The notes: a model not told the origin generated them from the sequence alone. Shown: positions 17,117 to 25,934, numbered from the stretch's first letter. The stretch is DNA of 64,000 nt from Bacteroidaceae bacterium (GCA_017445925.1 JAFSRW010000058.1:1-64000); one strand, 5' to 3'. A program made the numbers and translations.

Positions 17117-18187
17117 TTAAACATTAAAAACTTTATTCAGTTTCTCAAAGTCGGGCAAAGTGCTCTTGGCGGCTTCTTCCTTCACGACATCCTCTTGGGA
17201 GCCCTCCTGGTCTTTCTGCTGAGTGTCACCTGACGGCTCGGCACCAGGAGCAGGGTCTGTCGTTGTACTTGCTTCCTGAATTATTGTGTTTGATTTATAA
17301 ACTCGGCTGTAGCAGTGGGGGCAGCGTACATAACTCATGATGTCTGTCAATCCCTTCTGCTCAAACTCAGGCTTACCGTTCTTTGAGAGAACAATATCAA
17401 GAACGGCTGTAACCTGCTCCCTTATCTCGGGAGTAAGTTTCTCCATCTCCTGACGTACAATGTCCTCTGTTATCCATCTCTGGAACTGAGCGGCAAGGTC
17501 AATCACTTGCTGACTGAAAGTGTGCTCGGGCATACTCTCATAGTCAAACTGGTGCCCACAACAGGGACACGTTACAATCACGCCTCCGTTGAGGCTCTTC
17601 AAAAGTAGATTAAGTTCCATATCATAGGCTTTTAGACGTTCGTCAGTATAGCCGTGTTGCAGGAACGCTTTGCGGATGAAGTCACAGGCATCTTTCACCT
17701 GGTCTGCGGTTGCCGACTTGATGCCGACAAGGAATGTCTGAGGATTGCTTCCCCAATGGGTCAGGGTGCTGTACTCAAACATTTTCCACTCGAGGACTTT
17801 ACGCTTGTCCTGTTCGTCGCGCTTCATGGCACGCACACCGATGGAGTGTTCCAATGTTCTACCGTTCGCTGCATACAGCTTATAGTCGGCAAGAATGTCG
17901 CGACCAATCTCCTTGTCAAGGTTTAGCTGACCAGTCATAATAAGATTGCCGCCCTCTTCCTTTCCTTCAAGGGGCACTCCTAACAACTGGTCTGTACGAT
18001 GGTTCAGGAACCAGCGCATCCTGCCGATGTTTTCTTTCAGGGTCTTGTTGAACGACCCTGGCATAGAAATGTCATCTTGCGAGTCCTTGACACCGATACC
18101 GTTCACCGCTACGGTAACGATACCTTTCTCATCATCCACATCATTTGCCTTCGTCTTGTACTGCAGGCGCTTGATTTCTTCTTTCAT
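17117..18187 (-). CDS. HK97-type prohead protease with C-terminal zinc ribbon
   Basis: 356 residues. Residues about 1-170 form the U35-like prohead protease: a RWFLNHRTDQLLGVPL segment supplies the catalytic His and EHSIGVRA the catalytic Ser. Cleavage of the capsid delta domain is the expected job. Unusually, the C-terminal half has two CxxC pairs (CPCCGHQF near 208 and RCPHCYSRVY near 290) separated by a helical segment, which looks like a zinc ribbon. A P/E/Q-rich linker follows. The gene overlaps the portal gene by 47 bp. The zinc-binding half may be a scaffold or portal-contact domain. Confidence 0.85.
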   Translation of the reverse strand: MKEEIKRLQYKTKANDVDDEKGIVTVAVNGIGVKDSQDDISMPGSFNKTLKENIGRMRWFLNHRTDQLLGVPLEGKEEGGNLIMTGQLNLDKEIGRDILADYKLYAANGRTLEHSIGVRAMKRDEQDKRKVLEWKMFEYSTLTHWGSNPQTFLVGIKSATADQVKDACDFIRKAFLQHGYTDERLKAYDMELNLLLKSLNGGVIVTCPCCGHQFDYESMPEHTFSQQVIDLAAQFQRWITEDIVRQEMEKLTPEIREQVTAVLDIVLSKNGKPEFEQKGLTDIMSYVRCPHCYSRVYKSNTIIQEASTTTDPAPGAEPSGDTQQKDQEGSQEDVVKEEAAKSTLPDFEKLNKVFNV

Positions 18188-19574
18188 TTTCTACCACACT
18201 TTTGATGTTAAAAACTCTGTTAATAAACGCTATCTCTTCGTCGGTCATATTGAATATAACCTTGTCGAATACTTCTCCTTCAAGCTTCTCCTCACAGATC
18301 TGCGCACGCCAGTCGTTGATGGTGATGATGCCGCTTAGGAACTGCATCTTACAACGCTCATTTAGCATCTTCTTAACCTCTTCGGCATCCTTGAGGCCAT
18401 CCTGCAGACAGTCAACGTCCTTGAAGCAGCAATCAAGATAGAAACCGTCTTCCTCCAAACCGAGGAATGATGTCAAGTCCTGACAGAAACGCTTCGTCAT
18501 AGGTATAATCTGTGAGCAGTAAACTGTCTTTTCTGCCGTTGACTGATTGCTGAATGTGCTCTGGTCCTTACGGGGAACAAGTACACTTGGAATGCCGAAT
18601 GCTCCCGAAATTGTGATTGCATCCTGCAGAGTCTCATCGAAAGGCTGCAACTCCGAAATGGAGAGGTTGGTGCGCACAAAGTCAATGGGAACATCGCTTA
18701 TGCCGTATGGTAGCCTGTCACCTGTAATGCCGTATTTGCTGTCATGCTGGCTTCTGATTGATTCCTTTTCCTTCTCGGTAAGGGGTAATGTTCCTGTAGG
18801 GTCTTGCTTCTTGGATATGATGAAACCCAAGCCTCCCTGTTTCACATAGATGAGGTTACGGGCCTGATACACGGAAATAAGGTTGCTTATCGCCTTCTGC
18901 TGGCTGCTAAGCCTGCTTTTGCTCATCATGAAGTTGGAGTCGCTGTAGAACGAAGGCCTGCCGTCCCTGTCGTGCCATATCTCTACAGGTTCTATGTCGC
19001 AATGCGACATGAATCCTACTCCAAGCCTGTATGCCTTGATGAGGTCTTCTTTTCTCGCAACACCGAACAACTGGGACATGTCACGGTTCGGAACGACCTG
19101 CATGTGGTCTGCGGGAAGTTCCCAGAAGTTGTCACACCAACGCCAACGTCTTTCAGGGTTCACACCTTCACCCATTGCTGCACGCATGAAGGCGTTACCT
19201 GTTGACAGCTTATATACGAAATGCAGGTAAACGAGTTCACGGAACTTCATCAGACAGTTTGGCTGGTCAAGGAACTTGTTGAACTCTTTGCGATAATACA
19301 CGATGCTGTCATCCTTAACACGCTTCACCTCGAATGTCGCACCTGCTATCCTGCTTGCAATGTAGTTGATTGGGAAGAAAACTTCCGGAACAGATTCGAA
19401 CAGCTGCAGATAGTTCTCTCCGCAAAAATAGGGCATGACATTCAACTCGATATATTTTGGCGAATATCTCTCAATAGTACCGCCTCCCAACTCATCGGGC
19501 AGTTCTATCTTGTTATTGTCGGGCTCATTCGACTTCCTGACAAATGGGTACTTCAATGACAATTCTAACTTCAT
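18141..19574 (-). CDS. Portal protein
   Basis: 477 residues, next to terminase and prohead protease. Typical portal features are the helical wing with W/Y-rich motifs and the segment around residues 300-360 (SISELQPFDETLQDAITISG and AFGIPSVLV) that matches HK97-like portals, where the dodecameric DNA channel is built. The start at 19574 is 13-20 nt behind the promoter at 19594. A four-codon frame, ATG GAT AAG AAA TGA, ends by overlapping the portal ATG and may couple initiation. Confidence 0.9.
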   Translation of the reverse strand: MKLELSLKYPFVRKSNEPDNNKIELPDELGGGTIERYSPKYIELNVMPYFCGENYLQLFESVPEVFFPINYIASRIAGATFEVKRVKDDSIVYYRKEFNKFLDQPNCLMKFRELVYLHFVYKLSTGNAFMRAAMGEGVNPERRWRWCDNFWELPADHMQVVPNRDMSQLFGVARKEDLIKAYRLGVGFMSHCDIEPVEIWHDRDGRPSFYSDSNFMMSKSRLSSQQKAISNLISVYQARNLIYVKQGGLGFIISKKQDPTGTLPLTEKEKESIRSQHDSKYGITGDRLPYGISDVPIDFVRTNLSISELQPFDETLQDAITISGAFGIPSVLVPRKDQSTFSNQSTAEKTVYCSQIIPMTKRFCQDLTSFLGLEEDGFYLDCCFKDVDCLQDGLKDAEEVKKMLNERCKMQFLSGIITINDWRAQICEEKLEGEVFDKVIFNMTDEEIAFINRVFNIKSVVENERRNQAPAVQDEGK

Positions 19575-19593
19575 TTCTTATCCATCTTTGGCG

Positions 19594-19627
19594 CAAAGGT
19601 AAGGAAAAACAAAACTCGTTTTTCAAA
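19594..19627 (-). promoter_or_regulatory. Late phage promoter (portal-capsid-tail operon)
   Basis: Minus strand: TTTGAAAAACGAG as -33 box with extension, 22 bp from TTTG to the -7 box TACCTTTG. Nearly identical to the promoter at 5720. It fills the 70-bp gap between terminase and portal genes. Confidence 0.8.
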
Positions 19628-19644
19628 ATGCAAAAATCTTGATT

Positions 19645-21657
19645 TCACCTCTGCTTTACTACATACTGTATAAACCCGCTCAAAATCGTACTTGCCTCCT
19701 TGTTCTGGCTGTCCTTGTTATAGTCGTATAGACTGGTAAGGAACCTGCCATAGTCAATGTTGTCGACTGCCTCCTGCTCATTGAACCTGATTATGGTCCT
19801 CACATAATCAGAAGTGGCGGATATCCGGCTGTCAATATCAGCGAACTCTTTTATAACACGGATATCCTTGTCGCTTGACTCTCTCATCTCACGTACAAAG
19901 TTGAAGTAGGCATCGCTGCACTCTATTACAACATTGTTTGTCTGACGTGCATCTATTGCGGATTTAATGCTATCTGTGGAAACGGATTCAGCAAACACTA
20001 TATCCGTGATATGCCACAACTCTCCACATTTATTTCCGTAGATCATCAGGAACCTTCCGTTTACATTCGGCATGACATAGCAGAGGGAATCACTGTACTC
20101 ATACTTTCCTGACGGGTTGTAGAATGTGACAAAACCGTCCCTTGCGTACAGGTTGCGCTTTCTCTTATTGCTGAATGATATAAACTCTTCTTTCATCAGG
20201 TCACATACAACGTAGCGGAACGTATCGGACAAGTGGCCGTGCTCCTCGTATGTCTGCATCGTCATCTTGTTCTTTACCCTCGTCTTGAGGATACCGCCGT
20301 TAGCGTCCTTCTGTACGGACTGGTAATCTTCCATGGAAACACGGCATTTGTCACCTATGGTAATGGATAGCCCAGGGATGCTGCCATCGAATATGGCATT
20401 GATAAACTCACCGCTCATCGCTACACTTGGGTTGCTGTTGCCGATAACGTCCTCAACCTCTACACCCCTTTCGTTCAGGGTAGAGATAAACAAGTCGTGG
20501 AAAGAACGCTTCTCATCATCGATATTGTTCGCAGACTTTGTACTTGCATCACCATGGAGGTACACCTTACCGGTGTAGCCGAAGCCGTGCAACCTGTCTG
20601 CGACAATCCTTGCAGCTTTCCTTACGGTATTGTTCGGGTTCTCCGCAGTAGTCTCGTTGAACTGCCAGAGGCGTTTACCTCCGTTCTCAAGGTCTATCTG
20701 CCAGTATGAGATGGAAATATACGGCAATACGTTAGAGTCAACGGATATGTGTACGGGCAGTTTGTCGTTATAGCATACTTCCTTCATGTGCTTACCCTTG
20801 TTGAAACTTCCGAAGAACTCGCTGCCTGTGCGAAGTATTCCCCACTCACCAAGGGCATACACATTGTAATAGTCTGGGTCTTCAAGCCTGTCTTTCTCGA
20901 AGTCGGCAATACACTGCTCATCATAGAACCCGTATTTACCGTCAGGAGAGCCTACTACCCAGAAATTATTGAGGTAGGTGCTCTGAATGACTACGGTATC
21001 TGAAGGATGCTGCTCTATCTCCTTGGTGCGGACATTGAGTACATTTTTGGGCTCATTCATCATCAACCGCTTAACCTTTGTAAGGTTCTCGGGAATCTTC
21101 TGACCGCCTATGACTACCTCCATGGGGATATCATGCAGTTTCTCCTTGTCGAGATAGTCCTTCTTTATCCAGTGCATCTCGCTGATAGGGTTGAAGGTCA
21201 TAATAATCTGCTGTCCCCTCTTGCCACGCAGACGCTTTCGTATCTGCTTGAAGTCCTCAATTTCAAACTCGGAGAACTCTTCAAGTTGTACGCGCTTGTA
21301 GTTGGAAATACCCTTTATCTTTTCGGGATCATCAAGACCGCTAAAGTCTATCTTTGCCCCGTTGTATATACATCGTATGCTGTTCTGTGTGAAGCGGAAC
21401 AGCTTGTCTATGCAGAGAGTCTTGGCCGCTACCTTGAAATCCTCATAGATGGTCTTCAGGATAGATGCTCCCACCTTTCGCATTACAAGCGTATTCTCCC
21501 CGTCGTAGATGGTCTGTATGAGTATGGTCTCGGCAACGCTATAACTCTTGCCTGATGATGAACCGCCATACAGCACAATGTATCGTATCGTCTCATCGTT
21601 GTAGAACTGGAGACAATAAAATCCGTTCGGGTTGAGTTTCTTGTAATTTACAACCAT
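19645..21657 (-). CDS. terL: Terminase large subunit
   Basis: 670 residues. The N-terminal ATPase has a Walker A motif at about residue 31 (YGGSSSGKS), a Walker B-like region with acidic residues in QLEEFSEFE (about 121-128) and a TFNP coupling motif (near 153). The C-terminal half (about 300-650) is the RNase H-like nuclease with HISVDSNVLPYIS as its first acidic strand. It packages DNA into the prohead with the small subunit. It starts 3 bp after the small subunit gene. Confidence 0.92.
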   Translation of the reverse strand: MVVNYKKLNPNGFYCLQFYNDETIRYIVLYGGSSSGKSYSVAETILIQTIYDGENTLVMRKVGASILKTIYEDFKVAAKTLCIDKLFRFTQNSIRCIYNGAKIDFSGLDDPEKIKGISNYKRVQLEEFSEFEIEDFKQIRKRLRGKRGQQIIMTFNPISEMHWIKKDYLDKEKLHDIPMEVVIGGQKIPENLTKVKRLMMNEPKNVLNVRTKEIEQHPSDTVVIQSTYLNNFWVVGSPDGKYGFYDEQCIADFEKDRLEDPDYYNVYALGEWGILRTGSEFFGSFNKGKHMKEVCYNDKLPVHISVDSNVLPYISISYWQIDLENGGKRLWQFNETTAENPNNTVRKAARIVADRLHGFGYTGKVYLHGDASTKSANNIDDEKRSFHDLFISTLNERGVEVEDVIGNSNPSVAMSGEFINAIFDGSIPGLSITIGDKCRVSMEDYQSVQKDANGGILKTRVKNKMTMQTYEEHGHLSDTFRYVVCDLMKEEFISFSNKRKRNLYARDGFVTFYNPSGKYEYSDSLCYVMPNVNGRFLMIYGNKCGELWHITDIVFAESVSTDSIKSAIDARQTNNVVIECSDAYFNFVREMRESSDKDIRVIKEFADIDSRISATSDYVRTIIRFNEQEAVDNIDYGRFLTSLYDYNKDSQNKEASTILSGFIQYVVKQR

Positions 21658-21660
21658 ACA

Positions 21661-22209
21661 CTATCCCTCATCATCGAAGCCTATCATTAATTCCTGCTTC
21701 GCCTTACCTCCGATATCAATCTGTGTGGGAGCATTCCAACCGTTCCAGGCACCAAGCAGACGGGCAGCCTCAGTCTTGCCGTTGAACTCATAGGAAACAA
21801 CACCCCTGTTGTTCTTGATTGTCTTCAAGGCATTTCTTACACGACGCGGCATCTGACATGGGGACTTCATACGATACTTGCCCGTCTTCTCATCATAAAC
21901 ATACAGTTCAGAAGGGTCTGCACTGACAATATCCATCAAGACACGCTCTACCTTCTGTCTTTCTATCTTTGAGGCCTCAGCGTACTCACGTCTAATCTCC
22001 TCAACCCTTAGTGTAACCTTGGTGTTCGAAAGCAGCTGGCTCGCGTTGCTCCAGATGGACTCTGGTTTCATGCGTTCTGTGTTGTATGCCATGCGGTATG
22101 CCTCTGATGCGTTTCCTGTGTCAACGTAGTATCTGCAGAAGGCTTCCTGCTTTGGTGTGAGGATGTCTTCTGCTATGTGTTTTCTCTGTTTCTGCCTTAC
22201 ATTCGTCAT
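21661..22209 (-). CDS. terS: Terminase small subunit
   Basis: 182 residues of the Terminase_2 type. A helix-turn-helix at about 17-60 (LTPKQEAFCRYYVDTGNASE and AYRMAYN) is typical for packaging-site recognition, with a helical oligomerisation middle. It precedes the large subunit by 3 bp and follows the phosphoribosyltransferase gene by 8 bp, so it is part of the operon driven from 23572. Confidence 0.88.
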   Translation of the reverse strand: MTNVRQKQRKHIAEDILTPKQEAFCRYYVDTGNASEAYRMAYNTERMKPESIWSNASQLLSNTKVTLRVEEIRREYAEASKIERQKVERVLMDIVSADPSELYVYDEKTGKYRMKSPCQMPRRVRNALKTIKNNRGVVSYEFNGKTEAARLLGAWNGWNAPTQIDIGGKAKQELMIGFDDEG

Positions 22210-22217
22210 TGTTTCTT

Positions 22218-22769
22218 TCAGTTATTGTGAATACCGACGATACATATAATCTGTTCTTTGTCAAGGAGCAGGTTTCTTGTTGCCGTTAGAGTCATTCCTG
22301 TAGTTATGATGTCGTCAAAGATGATAACTTTCTTTTCTGGTATTTCTCTTAATAGGTGGAACTCAGGTGAGAGTCTGTCTTTAGTGAGACATTGTACGGC
22401 TCCTTTGTAGAATGGGATATGTTTTGTATCTGATATTAACCCGCTCACGAACTCTGAGAAATTGAATCCTTCAAAGTGCCTGCGTCTCGGTGTAGTTACG
22501 ATACACCATCCGTCCAGTGAGAGCAACAGGCGGTCAAGCAGCCTGCATACCCTGTCTGCCATTATCCTTGCACAATCCTCGCTCTGCTTAATGGCTTCCA
22601 ATGTCTTCCCTTCCGTACTCCTGTGGAACAGGGAGTAGTACAGGTAGTCATACTTGGCATGAACACGCAAAGCGTCCCTGAAGTCGCATTTCGGTCGTTT
22701 CCGCGCGTTCTTCACGGGCGCTTCATTATCCCAGTCGTCCATACGGACTATCTTACTTCCATTTCTCAT
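22218..22769 (-). CDS. Phosphoribosyltransferase-like protein in the late operon
   Basis: 183 residues from ATG 22769 (a TTG precedes it). The C-terminal part contains the PRPP-binding loop VIIFDDIITTGMTLTATR (about 155-172), the signature of type I phosphoribosyltransferases and ComF-like proteins. The N-terminal half is not typical for any named enzyme. The coding region overlaps the epimerase gene by 17 bp. In phages such proteins have been linked to nucleotide salvage and DNA base modification; the substrate cannot be read from the sequence. Confidence 0.7.
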   Translation of the reverse strand: MRNGSKIVRMDDWDNEAPVKNARKRPKCDFRDALRVHAKYDYLYYSLFHRSTEGKTLEAIKQSEDCARIMADRVCRLLDRLLLSLDGWCIVTTPRRRHFEGFNFSEFVSGLISDTKHIPFYKGAVQCLTKDRLSPEFHLLREIPEKKVIIFDDIITTGMTLTATRNLLLDKEQIICIVGIHNN

Positions 22770-23544
22770 CAAAACATAGTTTCAGGCCTTCGTCAACAGA
22801 TGTGTAGGCCATCATTATTGTCGGTATGCTCTTGTTCACAGACTGTACAGGGTTGTCATGCTCTCTTATGTCAGGAACAATAATGAGCCTTACGGGTTTC
22901 ATTGAGTGGGAAATCTGCAACTCCTGAACCTTCATTGCAAAGTCAATGACCTTCATAGGCTCACGGTTCACGCAGTTGAGCAGGGGTTCGTGACTCGAAG
23001 CGGCGAAGATCAACCCTTCAACAATATCATCTATAAAAGTGAAGCACCTGACGTTTGCCCCGTTGTTGTAGAGCGTTACACATTTGTTGTTGAGCAGTGT
23101 GTGAAGAAGAGTTCCCTGACGCGGATTTGCCCCGTACACGTTGTGTAGGCGAACTCCAGTTGCTTCCCTGTTATAGATACGTGCGTACCTCTCGGCAAAG
23201 TTCTTGCTGAGGCCGTACAAGCTTGTCGTGTTGCAAGGCTCCGCCGTTGACGAACTTGCATAAACCAGTTTCACTCCATACATCTTGCAGTGGTCGCAGA
23301 CATAGTAGAACGCATCCAGATTGTCATCTAATATCTGCTGGTGGTCCTTGTTGAATACAGATGTCTGTGCCGCAAGATGGTAAACACACGCTATCCCTCC
23401 GGCACGGAGCAGCCCTGAAACCTCTCTGATGTCATGGCCGCTCTTACGGTCTATTCCGATAACCTCATATCCTATTTCTCCCAACCTCTCTGAAAGCACA
23501 CGGCCAATGAAGCCGTCACTTCCTGTTACAATCACCTTCTCCAT
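22753..23544 (-). CDS. NAD-dependent epimerase/dehydratase (extended SDR)
   Basis: 263 residues from ATG 23544 (MEKVIVTGSDGFIG). An ATG at 23553 is also possible, and the longer frame begins at a TTG inside the promoter. Features are a Rossmann GxxGxxG motif (TGSDGFIG), VYHLAAQTS, the catalytic Ser in YASSST, and YGLSK with the catalytic Tyr and Lys (near 124-128). These are hallmarks of nucleotide-sugar epimerases and dehydratases. It is shorter than most (300-340), mainly at the C-terminus. It opens the late operon before terminase, an odd place for sugar metabolism. It could supply a sugar donor for the phage glycosyltransferase at 27618 or alter host surface glycan. Confidence 0.8.
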   Translation of the reverse strand: MEKVIVTGSDGFIGRVLSERLGEIGYEVIGIDRKSGHDIREVSGLLRAGGIACVYHLAAQTSVFNKDHQQILDDNLDAFYYVCDHCKMYGVKLVYASSSTAEPCNTTSLYGLSKNFAERYARIYNREATGVRLHNVYGANPRQGTLLHTLLNNKCVTLYNNGANVRCFTFIDDIVEGLIFAASSHEPLLNCVNREPMKVIDFAMKVQELQISHSMKPVRLIIVPDIREHDNPVQSVNKSIPTIMMAYTSVDEGLKLCFDEKWK

Positions 23545-23571
23545 AATAGTCATATATTGGTTTTTACGTGG

Positions 23572-23605
23572 CAAAAGTATATAAAAATAAAATCCGTTTC
23601 TCAGT
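23572..23605 (-). promoter_or_regulatory. Late phage promoter (epimerase-terminase operon)
   Basis: Minus strand: -7 box TACTTTTG at 23572-23579, -33 region ACTGAGAAACGGA at 22-bp spacing. It keeps the GAAAACG-type extension of the other late promoters. Confidence 0.65.
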
Positions 23606-23609
23606 TTGT

Positions 23610-24110
23610 CTAAATCTCGTTTTCACGTAACAGTTCCTCAAACATATCAAGTTGTCTTACAGGTTCCTTGTAATCCTTGTGCTCGCTCATGTACCAGGCA
23701 CGTAGTCGGTCAGCAATCTTCCTACGCTCTGAAGGGCTGACATTCTTTTGATCGGCAAGGCTGTTCTGCCTTAGTGCAGCTTCAAGGCTGCCGCCAATCT
23801 TTTTGTCATCAAGAAATACGGAATACTCTGTGAATACGCGGTTGATCTGCTTGGCGTCCTTCGCCTCTCCCTCAGTCTGGTACCGCCAGCATACGGTGTG
23901 CTGTGCCTTTGTCAGCACCTTGCCCATCCGATGATGGTCTGCAACTCCCTCGGTGTTCTCGTAGATGATACTGATACCCTCGCGCTTGCGTATCTTGCCG
24001 AGTTTCGCCCATCCGTAGTACACTCTGAGCCTCACCTTGCTTGCCGGCTTCTTGTCGGCTGAGTGCTGAAGCTCAAGCCTCTTTAACTGGTCTATGAGAA
24101 TTGTATTCAT
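23610..24110 (-). CDS. Unknown early protein with QLDMF C-terminal motif
   Basis: 166 residues from ATG 24110; upstream codons lie in the neighbouring gene and are rejected. The protein is basic in the middle (KKPASKVRLRVYYGWAKLG). Near the C-terminus is QLDMFEELL, a close match to the bacterial sliding-clamp binding motif QL(S/D)LF. The phage encodes its own clamp, so a clamp-tethered function is plausible. Fold and activity are unknown. It is the last gene of the early/middle block. Confidence 0.6.
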   Translation of the reverse strand: MNTILIDQLKRLELQHSADKKPASKVRLRVYYGWAKLGKIRKREGISIIYENTEGVADHHRMGKVLTKAQHTVCWRYQTEGEAKDAKQINRVFTEYSVFLDDKKIGGSLEAALRQNSLADQKNVSPSERRKIADRLRAWYMSEHKDYKEPVRQLDMFEELLRENEI

Positions 24111-24118
24111 GGTTGCCG

Positions 24119-24448
24119 TTACAGTTTGTCGTGTTCGTAAATGGTCTTGCCGTAAATCTTTGCAGCCCTGTATTCGAGGTTGCAGCCCTTGGAGCCTTGC
24201 CATCCGTGGTCCAGGTAGATAGCATCTGACTCAAGCACAGAATGGACACACAGGGCAAGGGCGGAGTTCTCGTCAACATCTTCGCTGACAGGGTTGTCGA
24301 ATGTACTTACAAGTTTCCAGCCCTTAAAGGATTCATCCTCAGACAGGATTTCTTTGAGCAGTTCCACGCGGTGACGCGCTGCGCGAAGTTTCTCCTGTAG
24401 GGTTTTCTCCTTACGGGCATTGATGGGTGTGGCAATGTATAGTTTCAT
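24119..24448 (-). CDS. DUF4406 / nucleoside deoxyribosyltransferase-like protein
   Basis: 109 residues from ATG 24448 (MKLYIATPINARK). The opening YIATPI strand and the motif DAIYLDHGWQGSKGCNLEYR (near 76-96) with a final KIYGKTIYEH are the pattern of DUF4406 proteins, relatives of nucleoside 2-deoxyribosyltransferases. The conserved Glu after the glycine-rich turn (NLEY) is in the place of the catalytic Glu. A nucleotide or sugar-nucleotide substrate is likely. It sits between unknown genes and the methylase. Confidence 0.7.
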   Translation of the reverse strand: MKLYIATPINARKEKTLQEKLRAARHRVELLKEILSEDESFKGWKLVSTFDNPVSEDVDENSALALCVHSVLESDAIYLDHGWQGSKGCNLEYRAAKIYGKTIYEHDKL

Positions 24449-24449
24449 T

Positions 24450-25112
24450 TTATTCATTTTTGATAAATACATCTTTAACTCTGTTGTCTCCGTCAATGAG
24501 TATTGACGCTATCGGCGTAGTGGGACAACAAATCTCAAAAGTTCCATTAAACTTTAAAACACGACCTTTTATGGAGTGTTTCAGCGTTTGCACATACTGC
24601 CACTTAGCAAAGTGGCGGGCAATCTGTTTAATCAGTTCTCTCTTGACACCGTCATTTCCTCCAAAGTAGTTCTGCCATATACGTATTTCTTCATTCAATT
24701 CTTCGCTTGCGGACTCTTCAAGAAGGCCTTCTTGAATGGAGTCGAAAGCAAAAACAGGCATCCAGTACCTTATATCCTCTGCTTTCACACTTTTGGGCTG
24801 CTCGTTTCCGTCCTTCCAGAAACATATACATGTACCATTATGGAACTGAAAATAACCATAGGCATATCTGATACGTCTTTCATCATGTGTATCATAGGCA
24901 ATGGACACGCGCTCTTTTGGCAAGTCGTCGAATGGGGAAAATTGTCTCCATAGACGACAATGCTCTTCTTGCATGGAGTCGATGAAGGAAAGAATCTTCT
25001 GGAAAGCAGTTCTTTGCGTTGCCACTATATCTGCTTCTGCTACATGTTTTCCATCTGTGTGGTCATTTATCAGTCTTTCAATCTCGGTGCGGATTTTCTC
25101 TATTTGTGCCAT
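24450..25112 (-). CDS. Unknown phage protein
   Basis: 220 residues. A helical N-terminus (MAQIEKIRTEIERLINDHTD) precedes a tryptophan/tyrosine-rich middle (YAYGYFQFHNGTCICFW at about 83-99) and a mixed C-terminus. No domain recognised. It is packed 2-3 bp from both neighbours, the DUF4406 gene and the methylase-like gene, so it is co-expressed with them. Confidence 0.6.
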   Translation of the reverse strand: MAQIEKIRTEIERLINDHTDGKHVAEADIVATQRTAFQKILSFIDSMQEEHCRLWRQFSPFDDLPKERVSIAYDTHDERRIRYAYGYFQFHNGTCICFWKDGNEQPKSVKAEDIRYWMPVFAFDSIQEGLLEESASEELNEEIRIWQNYFGGNDGVKRELIKQIARHFAKWQYVQTLKHSIKGRVLKFNGTFEICCPTTPIASILIDGDNRVKDVFIKNE

Positions 25113-25114
25113 AA

Positions 25115-25927
25115 TCAGTAACGGTATTTAGTGAAGTGAATAATTGCCATAGGCTTGCTAATGTCGTAGCCCTTGAACCATGATTCCCAGTCCTTCAGTG
25201 ATAGGCCGTCATTGTGAGCCAAAACGCGGAGTGACGGCAGGGTTATGCCATCTATGAGAGCATGCCCTCCATTGTCGCTATCCTTACATTTGGCATGGGT
25301 GGGAATGGGGAACGCTATTGGAAGCCCTTTCTTTGCAAACTGGCCGAAGAATCTCTTTCGTGAGGTATATGCTCCAAAATCTGCAGCGTTGAGGATGCGC
25401 CAGTCGTAATCGTAGCCGTAGGAACACACATTCTTTATCCACATCAGGTATGATGTCCCTTTGTCTCGGCTGATGGGCTTACCGTTCTCGTCAAGGTCTC
25501 CCCAGCACATGAACTCTTCCACGTTCTCTATCTGGATAAAATGAGGGTCAAGAGCCTCAATATATCGGAATAGGTGTTCTGCAAGTGTCCGGCTGTCTGC
25601 ATCCCTTGGCATACCTCCCTTTGCCTTGCTGAAGTTCGTACATTCAAGGCTCGCCCAGAGTACCACATGGGCATCTGGATATTTTGCCCTCATTCTCTGC
25701 AAGTGTTCAACCATCGGGGTCAGTTCAAGCGTCCTTATGTCCTCCGTGAAGTGGGCGGCATCAGGATGATTGGCTGCATGGGAGGCTATCGCGTTGGCAT
25801 CATGGTTGACACACGCAATCACCTTGGCACATTTCTTTCCTTTGTGTGAGGCCTTCTCCACACCAGTGGACGTGCCACCTGCCCCACAGAATAAATCTAC
25901 ATACAGAAGTTTGATGTTGCTACTCAT
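25115..25927 (-). CDS. C5-cytosine methyltransferase-like protein, atypical
   Basis: 270 residues from ATG 25927. Motif I is LLYVDLFCGAGGTSTG (SAM binding), motif VI is IENVEEF (ENV) and motif VIII is GAYTSRKRFF. The catalytic loop reads WASLECTNFSKAKGG: the Cys is kept but the usual Pro before it is Glu. The C-terminus after motif VIII is only about 70 residues and shows no recognisable target domain end or motif X (GNxV). The ECTNFS form seems to be a phage-specific branch of the family (from memory). Product is 5-methylcytosine or another C5 modification. Confidence 0.75.
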   Translation of the reverse strand: MSSNIKLLYVDLFCGAGGTSTGVEKASHKGKKCAKVIACVNHDANAIASHAANHPDAAHFTEDIRTLELTPMVEHLQRMRAKYPDAHVVLWASLECTNFSKAKGGMPRDADSRTLAEHLFRYIEALDPHFIQIENVEEFMCWGDLDENGKPISRDKGTSYLMWIKNVCSYGYDYDWRILNAADFGAYTSRKRFFGQFAKKGLPIAFPIPTHAKCKDSDNGGHALIDGITLPSLRVLAHNDGLSLKDWESWFKGYDISKPMAIIHFTKYRY

Positions 25928-25934
25928 TTCGTTG

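Noticed and set aside
15114..17120. Long plus-strand open frame of 668 codons antisense to the capsid genes
   Set aside because: It is the mirror of the major capsid and neighbouring genes, in which codon bias leaves few stops on the other strand. Its product is a low-complexity Val/Leu/His-rich sequence without motifs.
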